Made by a program: the position numbers and the translations under genes. From JALORV01 sp963791235 (GTDB lineage: Bacteria; Pseudomonadota; Gammaproteobacteria; Burkholderiales; Burkholderiaceae_F), in the NCBI GenBank assembly GCA_963791235.1, contig CAWBRW010000029.1, positions 806,001-870,000 of the forward strand: a stretch of DNA of 64,000 bases, read 5' to 3'. Numbering within the stretch: the stretch's first letter is position 1; every line of letters starts with the position of its first letter. The notes beneath the pieces are model-generated. The model was not told where the DNA came from. It did no database searches and saw nothing but the letters and a program-made list of their open reading frames with translations. Positions 57,446-64,000 of the stretch are shown in pieces.

Positions 57446-57471
57446 GGGTCGGCAGCACATGCTGCCGACCC
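57446..57471 (-). terminator. Strong hairpin downstream of gamma-glutamyltransferase
   Basis: The 12-nt arms gggtcggcagca and tgctgccgaccc are a perfect inverted repeat with only two bases between them, so an effective loop of about four to six. It sits 22 nt beyond the ggt stop on the minus strand. No U tract follows, so it may act as a rho-assisted terminator or a 3'-end stabiliser. Confidence 0.5.
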
Positions 57472-57492
57472 GATGCAGTTAGTCGATCAAGA

Positions 57493-59418
57493 TCACTTGC
57501 CCCGAGGCCGCGGCAGTGTGATCACCGTACCTTCGCGACGCTGATCGGCGCCGCCGTACTGCTTGCCCGTCTGTAGGTCGATGATCACGCCTTGCACCGA
57601 ACCGATCGTCGTCGTCGAGCAGGCGAGCGCACCGGTGGCCGCGTTGGAGAAGTGACCGAGCGCCTTGAGCGCCGCGAGCGTCGCGTCGCTAAACGCAGGC
57701 TGCATGAACGGGAGCCCCGTCTCGCAGCTCACCGTGCCGAGCGCCGAAGTCACCGACAGGCGCGGCGCGTCGATCGCGCCCTGGATCGTCATGCCGTGAT
57801 CGATCAGGTTCAGCGTGACGTTGAGCACCGAGTTGATGATCGTCGAGCCGCCCGGCGATCCGTAGGCCGCGAACGGTTGGCCATTCTTGAACACGATGCT
57901 CGGCGACATGCTGGAGCGCGGTCGCTTGAATGGCGCCACGTCGTTCGCGCCGGGGTTGCCGGTTGCAGGATTCAGGGCCGGCACGAAGTTGAAGTCGGTC
58001 AGCTCGTTATTCAGAAGGAAGCCGTAGCCCGGCACAGTGATGCCAGTGCCCCAGGTGTTCTCGATCGTTGTCGTGTAGGAGACGACGTTTCCATGCTTGT
58101 CGACGACCGAGAAATGCGTGGTGTGGACACCCTTCTCGTCTTCGAACGGGATCACGGCAAGCTGAACGCGTGGCGTCGCCACGCCGCGCGCCACGTTGAA
58201 GGGCAGCGGATTTCCGGCCGCCGGCGTCGTCATGCGCGAGTTCAGGTTTATCAGCGCCGCGCGCGAGGCCACGTAGGCGGGATCGAGCAGTCCCTTCTTC
58301 GGCACCGGAACGAAGTCCTCGTCGCCCATCCAGACCGCGCGGTCCGCGAAGGCGAGGCGCATCGACTCGATCATCACATGCATCGTCTTCGTGGCACCGA
58401 AACCGAATCCCTGCGCGATGCTGCCAACGGGGTATCGCTCAAGGATTTCGAGCATCTGACCCACGGTCAACCCGCCCGACGAAGGCGGCGACATCGAGGC
58501 CACCTGCCAGCCGCGATAGTCGACCGTGATCGGCTGCCGGATCGCGATCGCGTAGGCGGCCAGGTCCGACAACGCCATGCGGCCGACGCCATCGGCGGGC
58601 ACCGGCGACGTACGGGTGCGCTTCTGCGCCTCGACGATCGCCTGCGCGATCTCGCCCTTGTAGAAGACGTCGGTGCCCTGCGAAGCGATCAGCTTGAACG
58701 TCTTGGCGAGATCCGGCTGCACCAGCAGATCGCCTTCGGCCAGGGGCACGCCGCCCGGACGGAAGATTGCAGCGGTCTCGGGTTGGAACGACGTGCGGCC
58801 GCCGTCACTGGCGATATTCGCCGCCAGAAAGCGATTGATGCGGAACCCCTGCTCAGCGATCTGAATCGCAGGGGCCAGAGCTTCGGCCAGGGTCTGCGTG
58901 CCCCAGCGACGCAGCGCCGTGTCCACGCCCAGCAACGTGCCCGGAACGCCGACCGAAAGGCCGCTGGTGGAGGCAGCAAGGAAGGTCAGCGGAGTGCCGC
59001 CGGGCGCGAACATGTCGGGCGTCGCCGCGGCCGGCGCACGCTCACGACTGTCGACGGCGAACGTCTCGCCGCTCGAGGCGAGGTGAATCATCAGGAAGCC
59101 GCCGCCGCCGATGCCCGAGAACTGCGGCTCGACCACATTCAATACGAACTGGATTGCTGCCGCGGCGTCGATCGCATTGCCGCCGCGCTCCAGCGCACGC
59201 GCGCCGGCTTCGGCCGCCAGCGGATGCGAGACCGCGACGACACCCTGCCGCGCGGCCTTGCCAGCCCATGGCGGCGGCGTGCCGCGCGCCTGCGCCGGCA
59301 TTTCCTTGGCGGGGACTCCCGGCGTCTCGAGCGTCTCGTCGGCAATCGCAGGTGCGGTGAACAACAAGGCCGCCGCCAGCGGCAGCAGGGGGATGCAGAG
59401 TGCGCGGACTCGATTCAT
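57493..59418 (-). CDS. ggt: Gamma-glutamyltransferase
   Basis: The product is 641 aa from ATG 59418; the much longer open frame upstream is not coding. A signal peptide (LLPLAAALLFTAPAIA) directs it to the periplasm. Conserved stretches: SHPLAAEAGARALERGGNAI, FSGIGGGGFLMIHL and TVGQMLEILERYP. The autocatalytic Thr is at T433 in HTTHFSVVDKHG, and GSPGGSTIINSV completes the active site. The proenzyme is cut before T433, and it cleaves glutathione and other gamma-glutamyl compounds. It is intact and full length. Confidence 0.93.
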   Translation of the reverse strand: MNRVRALCIPLLPLAAALLFTAPAIADETLETPGVPAKEMPAQARGTPPPWAGKAARQGVVAVSHPLAAEAGARALERGGNAIDAAAAIQFVLNVVEPQFSGIGGGGFLMIHLASSGETFAVDSRERAPAAATPDMFAPGGTPLTFLAASTSGLSVGVPGTLLGVDTALRRWGTQTLAEALAPAIQIAEQGFRINRFLAANIASDGGRTSFQPETAAIFRPGGVPLAEGDLLVQPDLAKTFKLIASQGTDVFYKGEIAQAIVEAQKRTRTSPVPADGVGRMALSDLAAYAIAIRQPITVDYRGWQVASMSPPSSGGLTVGQMLEILERYPVGSIAQGFGFGATKTMHVMIESMRLAFADRAVWMGDEDFVPVPKKGLLDPAYVASRAALINLNSRMTTPAAGNPLPFNVARGVATPRVQLAVIPFEDEKGVHTTHFSVVDKHGNVVSYTTTIENTWGTGITVPGYGFLLNNELTDFNFVPALNPATGNPGANDVAPFKRPRSSMSPSIVFKNGQPFAAYGSPGGSTIINSVLNVTLNLIDHGMTIQGAIDAPRLSVTSALGTVSCETGLPFMQPAFSDATLAALKALGHFSNAATGALACSTTTIGSVQGVIIDLQTGKQYGGADQRREGTVITLPRPRGK

Positions 59419-59835
59419 GGTCGTCTCCGGTGTTGTTGCTGCAGGGGTGGGCGATACCGAGCGGGAGACTTGGCGTTGTACCCCCGTTGTCCCAGCCTCA
59501 CAATTGGTCATCCGCGGGATGCGTCTGCCGGGGCGCGGCACAGCCAGAGCGACCTCCGAGCGGCGACCGTGTGCTGCGCTTGTCGACCAGAGCACGCGAT
59601 CGGCGACGTTGGCGAACCCCATCTCGTGCGTGACTACTGCGAGCGGCATTCCGTGGACCGACGACGGTCCGCCTTCGCGTGACACCCATGTGCGTGACCG
59701 GCTCGCCGCCGCCAGCGGTGAGTTTGCTACGGTCTCGCGCGATGCGCGCTGTTCGGCGCCGCGTGTGCATTTGCCGTCACGCGTCCGAGTCACGAGGATC
59801 ACTCCACGGTCCTCAGCCTCCACAAGGAGCGGAAC
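59419..59835. other. Intergenic region with ABC ATPase remnant
   Basis: This 417-bp gap separates the ggt start from the unknown 630-aa gene. Besides the presumed ggt and downstream promoters it holds an ABC transporter remnant, listed separately. Nothing else was recognised. Confidence 0.5.
59590..59655 (-). pseudogene. Remnant of amino-acid ABC transporter ATPase (GlnQ/HisP type)
   Basis: The minus-strand frame reads HGMPLAVVTHEMGFANVADR and then VLW. This matches the H-loop region of polar amino-acid ABC ATPases (GMTM-VVTHEMGFAREVADRV), with one residue fewer after the Phe. The Walker A, signature and Walker B segments are absent upstream, and after it only a weak SAPR-like trace is seen. 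It is therefore a decayed fragment, about 22 codons recognisable, stranded between ggt and the next gene. Confidence 0.5.
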
Positions 59836-61735
59836 ATGGCCGAAGCAGATGAACTCCTGCCGCCGATCGAAATCCCCTGGAAGCTGGCATCGACGACGCA
59901 ACCGCTGAGCGCTAACGAGCCTGCGGAAACGGCCCTGTCGCTTTTCTTCTTCGAGCCCGATGACGAGACGCTGACGAGCAAGTTTCCGGACGACCGCATC
60001 GTCTTCGTCAAGTACACGGCATCGATCTCGCCCGCGAAGTTTCCGGCGGAGCTGTCGAAAGTGGCCGCGACCTTTCTCGGCGAGGGGATTCCCTGCATGC
60101 ATGTGCCTGCTCGACCTGAAGGTCCGCAACGCGGCGGACGAGGTCGGCACGATCCGGCCCTACTTCCACACCGCCGCGCCGCTGAACCGCCGCATGGTGC
60201 AGACCGGCGTCGTCGGGGTCGAGGCCTACGAGGGCGAGGCCGACGGCATCGCGATCGGCAAGAGCGGCGCGCAGATGAACGAGACGTTGCGCAGCCACTC
60301 GAACACCTCGTCCTCGAGCGCGTCCGCGGGAATCACGACCGTCCTGCCGATTCGGATTCCCAACCTGTTCTCGGCGGGTGGTTCGGTGCGCAGCACTTCT
60401 ACCGACGTCGCCAGCGATCGCGCGGTGTCGCAGGTGGTCGACACCACCAATCGCGAGGCCTCCGAGGAACGGCGCGAACTGATCAGCCACACCACGCGGG
60501 TGGAGAACATCATTTCGCTGTTGTCCGCGAAGTACATCGGCACACCGCACCTGAGCTTTTCGGTTTCCCCGCAGCCCTTGCAGCAGCTTTCGGTCGATCC
60601 CTCGGACCCGAATCTCTGGTTCCAGCAGTTGCTGGCGCGCCGCTCGAGCGGCATCGAGGGCATCCAGGAGTTCACCGCGGTGATCGTCGTGCCCAAGGGC
60701 ACCGACTTCTGCATCAGTGCGCGACTGCGCAGGGTGTGTCTGCTCGACAGTCCGCCGGGACCGTTCAGCCTCGACGAGCGCTTCACCGGCACGCTGGTTC
60801 AGTTTTCCCGGATGGTCAACTACCTCAACGACGCTTTCCCGATCGGCACGCCGCTCGAAGAGCTGGACATCGACATCATCGGTGGTCTCACCGGCAGCGG
60901 GCCCTTCCGCCGGCCGGTAGTCGAGCTGTGGGGCCTGCGCCTGCTCGAGAGCCTGGTCGTGGCCTCCGTCGTTTCGCCGGGCGCCTCGGCGGGCGTCGCG
61001 GCCCGCGGCCGGGCCAACTACAAGCACTTCCTCGAGGTGTGGCTCGACACGCTGCGCGACGAGTACGAACGTGAAGCGTCGCGCTCGCCGCTCGAACGCG
61101 GTGTGCTGTTCGGCGAGAACCGTTTCCTCGACACCTGCTTCGCCACGGAGGCCGAAAGCGGCAACCTGGTCGTGACCCACAGCACCGCGTCCGTGAGCCC
61201 GCTGTTCCGCGTGCGGATCGACCCGGGCCGCTTCGACATCGGCGGCTTCAAGACCCTGTCAGCATCGCAAAACACATCAACGCGGGCGCGCGCTCTCGAA
61301 ACGACCACACGCTGGAACGCCATCGAGCGGCAGGTCACGAACCTGCTGTCGAACAGCAGCAAGTTGGAGGAGACGCCGCTCGCGGCGAACGACCCCAAGG
61401 TGCTCGGCGTGCTGGTCGACGTCTGGCGCAAGCTGCCGGCGGACGACCCCCGCAACCTCGACTTCGACAAGGCCGCCTCGCTGCTGCAACTCGGCGACGC
61501 ACAGCGCCGGCTGCTCAAGTCCGCCGGCGCGACCAACCTCTCCGGCATTGCGTCTGTCCTGCGCGCAGCGCCGGCAATCGACCGGCAGAACGTCGAGGTC
61601 GAGAAGATCCGCACGATCTCCCGCAACCGCAAGCTCGAAGGTCCGCTGCCGGACCTCATCAAGTTCTCGGTGACACCGAAGGACGGCACGGCGATCCTCG
61701 GCGCCATCGGCACAGGGCTCGGCGGGCGCGGCTAA
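59836..61735 (+). CDS. Unknown ~630-aa protein, one frame break
   Basis: Starts at ATG 59836 (MAEADELLPPIEIPWKLAST). The frame is broken once near 60095 (an extra base around tgcatgcat), and the main piece continues 60101-61735. There is no signal peptide or membrane helix. The sequence is soluble, with a mid region rich in Ser/Thr (residues ~150-190) and a helical C-terminal half (RWNAIERQVTNLLSNSSKLE). No domain is recognised. Its stop is 19 bp before the PhoD-like gene, with which it probably forms an operon. Confidence 0.6.
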
Positions 61736-61753
61736 GGCTCAGAGCCGCTGACC

Positions 61754-63410
61754 ATGGCCGCGGCGCAGGGAGCGGCGGCTGCAACTGGGGCCGGTCATCG
61801 GGCACACCGACGACACGTCGACGCGCATCTGGATCCAGGTCTCCGACGACCCGTCGCGCTACGGCCTGCGCGTCGAAGATGTGGGGCTATTCCCGTTCGT
61901 CAGCACCGAGTTCGGCGCGGTCGAGTTTGGCACCGCCATTGCGAAGGTCACCGGCCTGCAGCCCGACCTGCGCTACCGCTACCGGGTGGTGCGTGCGGGC
62001 CGCTTCGTCAAGGGCGCCAGCGGAACCGTCCGGACCCTGCCGCCACCGGCGTCGATGACCAACCTGCTGTTCTGCGCCATCTCGTGCAACGGCCAGCAGG
62101 ACGGCGCCTGGCGGCAGTTCAGCGAGTTCGTCGAGCGCTCGCAGCCCTCGTTCATCATCATGATGGGCGACCAGGTCTACCTCGACGAAGACAAGCCCGA
62201 CGTCTTCGACGACCACTTTCATTCCGACAGCACGGCGCGGCGCCGCGCGATGGCCGAGAAGTACCGCCTCAACTGGTCACGCGATGACATACGGCGGATC
62301 CTCGCCAACGTGCCGACCTACATGGTCTGGGACGACCACGACATCCGCGACGGCTGGGGGTCGATCGCGTCCGACAGCCCGACGATGGCGGCGCTGCACC
62401 CGCGCGGCGCGGAGATCTTCCGCCTGTCGACCGAGTTCTTCGAAGACGCGCGCGACGTCTACTGGCACTTCCAGGGCTGCCGCAATCCGTTGCCCGGCGA
62501 CTACCGCGACCCGCTGACCGGCTTGCCCGATCCGGCGTTCCCCAACTACATCGACAGCCCGCTGCCGCACGGCCTGCGCCGCGGCATGCCGTTCGTATTC
62601 CGCTGCGGCCGCCTGATGATGCTCGTGCTCGACAGCCGCGGCGAGCGCGACATCTTCCGGAAGGACTTCCCGATCCTCGGCCAGCGGCAATGGCAGTTCA
62701 TCGACGAGGTGTACGCGCGGCTACCGCCGGATGTCGATGCACTCGCGGTCGTCACCGCGACGCCGATTGCCTCGCAGGACCCGGACGGCCAGACGCAACG
62801 GCTGATGGGCGAGCGCACCGACGACGTCGAGGCGTTCAAGCGCGGCGACGAGAAGGAGTTGTTCAGTCCCAAGTCAACCAAGGACGTCGCTGACCTCCTG
62901 AAGGTCATAGCAAGCGCAAAGATCGCCCGGTTCACCGGTCAGAACCCGAACCTGGGCGACTTCCAGATCTCCAACCTCGACGAGGCGCGCGACCAGTGGT
63001 CCCACCGCTTCGCGCGTCGCGAGCAGAAGGATCTGCTGACGAAGACCTTCAAGGCGCGCTTCACCAACCGCAACGCCGCCTCCGGCCGCGAAGTGGTGTT
63101 CCTCTCCGGCGACATCCACATCGGTTGCATCTTCGACATCAGCGCGATGCTGCCGCCCACCAAAGCCGTATCGCTGACGTCCTCCGGCATCAGCCAGATC
63201 GACGACACGCAACCGCTGGTCGGTACGTTCATCGACGAGGAGTTCTCGCTCGCGTTCGGCATCCGCTCGACTCTGCGCGACGTGGTGAACCAGTTCAACT
63301 TCGGCGTCGTGCAGGTGCAGCCTACCGGCAGCGGCGCCGAGATCTCCGCAGTGCTGGCGCACGAAGGCAATGGCTTCGCGTTCGGACTGGACGTGAAGGA
63401 TCTGATCTGA
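61754..63410 (+). CDS. PhoD-like metallophosphatase, probable frame break near start
   Basis: The well-preserved frame (61881-63410, and codons upstream to about 61780) gives ~550 aa. A beta-sandwich N-domain (GHTDDTSTRIWIQVSDDPSR) leads to a phosphatase core: CAISCNGQ, IIMMGDQVYLDEDKPDVFDD (metal-binding Asp), MVWDDHDIRDGWGS, FRCGRLMMLVLDSRGERD and FLSGDIHIGCIFD. These match PhoD/alkaline-phosphatase-D metal sites. The 5' end is probably ATG 61754 with one extra base near 61765, since otherwise no ATG precedes the conserved start. There is no signal peptide, unlike secreted PhoD, so a cytoplasmic phosphoesterase is likely. Confidence 0.8.
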
Positions 63411-63572
63411 GCGGCCGATCAACCGGTGTGCGTTGACGGAATCTGTCGAGCGCGAAGCCGCGATCGCGCTGAAACTGCAGGCGGTGCTGTTTCGCGCGTC
63501 GAGCCACAGTGCGGTGCTGGAGCCGGAACGGTCTGGCCAAAAGTGGCGGAGTTCCCGTCACCTGCGCTGCGC

Positions 63573-64000
63573 CTACATCTGCCGGAACAGGTGCACGTAG
63601 GCGCGGCTCACGGGCAGGGTTTCGGGCCGGCCCTTCAGATGGATGGTCGCGGTTTCGTTGTTGCCGCGCGTGACGTGGCTGACCGAGCCGAGGTTCACGA
63701 TGACCGAGCGGTGCACCTGCACGAACTGCTCCGGGTCCAGCTGGCCGGAGAGTTCCTTCAGCGGCGTGCGCACCAGCGCTTCGCCGGGCCGCGCGCCGTC
63801 GCCGCGCCAGCCCACCAGCGTGTACTTCTCGTCCGCGCGCAGGAAGTCGATCTCCTCCACCGGAATCAGCCGCGTCGCCTGGCCGCTGCCGGCGCGCAGC
63901 CACCGCAGCCGCGTGTCGCGCGGGGTTGCGCGAGCCTCGCGGCGAGTTCGCGGATCAGCTCGTCGGTCGCGGCCGGCGGCGGCTGCACGGTGCGCAGCCG
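63573..64000 (-). CDS. LytTR-family response regulator, C-terminal part, one frame break
   Basis: A gene enters from the right edge and runs leftward to the stop at 63573. The LytTR DNA-binding domain is clear: VEEIDFLRADEKYTLVGWRG, ALVRTPLKELSGQLDPEQFV, QVHRSVIVNLGSVSHV, and a C-terminal SRAYVHLFRQM. Upstream a linker (RELAARLAQP) follows what would be a receiver domain outside the window. One extra base near 63925 breaks the frame. It resembles AlgR/YehT-type regulators, which usually answer to a histidine kinase encoded next door. Confidence 0.8.
   Translation of the reverse strand, partial: AAHRAAAAGRDRRADPRTRREARATPRDTRLRWLRAGSGQATRLIPVEEIDFLRADEKYTLVGWRGDGARPGEALVRTPLKELSGQLDPEQFVQVHRSVIVNLGSVSHVTRGNNETATIHLKGRPETLPVSRAYVHLFRQM

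Larger units (their letters stand above)
57029..57492. other. Intergenic region, mostly unassigned
   Basis: This 464-bp spacer lies between the gamma-glutamyltransferase stop and the SYLF start. It holds the SYLF promoter region with a direct repeat and a strong hairpin near 57446-57471. It also has one plus-strand frame (57104-57289) with protein-like composition but no start codon or recognised motif. Confidence 0.4.

Noticed and set aside
57592..59682. 696-codon plus-strand frame opposite gamma-glutamyltransferase
   Set aside because: Almost entirely Arg, His, Asp and Gly; the minus-strand Ggt motifs are complete.
59836..61074. Reading the first 412-codon frame as a complete protein
   Set aside because: After about residue 88 the composition turns Arg/Gly-rich, and the good sequence continues in the next frame, so one base is extra near 60095.

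Overview
The window is high-GC, densely packed DNA from a Gram-negative bacterium, most likely a beta- or gammaproteobacterium. The evidence is the mix of genes: MnmC, EttA, RsgA, a HemG-type flavodoxin, an OMPLA phospholipase, a PlpD-like patatin with an outer-membrane barrel, an RND pump with its outer-membrane factor, and a PEP-CTERM protein. No rRNA or tRNA gene, CRISPR array or insertion sequence was seen. Both ends cut genes: EttA on the left, and a LytTR response regulator entering from the right.

Layout. 0-15 kb is mostly housekeeping: EttA tail, isochorismatase-like protein, MnmC, pirin, an EF-G-like factor, a hibernation factor, RsgA, CspA, an AEC transporter, a patatin, a FAD dehydrogenase and a transglutaminase-like protein. 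15-22.3 kb holds an MFS transporter, an HEXXH protein, and a pair made of a PKD/c-heme lipoprotein and a DUF1501 protein, all frame-broken. 22.4-30.5 kb carries a universal stress protein, a CHRD/PEP-CTERM protein, a DEAD-box helicase, a HemG-cytochrome b-GMC oxidoreductase group and a DUF4239 protein. 30.5-39.4 kb is a single-strand run headed by a 990-aa BTAD-ATPase-TPR regulator. It continues through a DUF1127 protein, a methyltransferase, a DUF3455 lipoprotein, a vanadium-haloperoxidase-like enzyme, a diiron-type protein, an alpha/beta hydrolase and a VOC protein.

39.5-50.1 kb is the most unusual block. RND adaptor, RND pump, a small membrane protein and a six-gene Mrp-type antiporter (E-F-G-B-C-D) follow one another on the minus strand. 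Most of them have 4-nt start/stop overlaps, and the RND outer-membrane factor comes last. A LysR regulator lies upstream. 51.6-57.0 kb gathers outer-membrane and lipid proteins: OMPLA, a glycine-zipper protein, two SYLF proteins and a patatin-POTRA-barrel protein. 57.5-64 kb has a gamma-glutamyltransferase, an ABC ATPase remnant, an unknown protein of about 630 aa paired with a PhoD-like phosphatase, and the LytTR regulator.

Reading-frame quality is patchy. Genes at about 4.6-10.9, 15.0-22.3, 34.2-36.8 and 59.8-61.8 kb, and at the right edge, are split by what look like single-base insertions. Long genes elsewhere (990, 1022, 741 and 641 aa) are intact. The pattern looks more like unpolished sequence patches than biological decay, so the broken genes are described as whole genes with their frame breaks noted.
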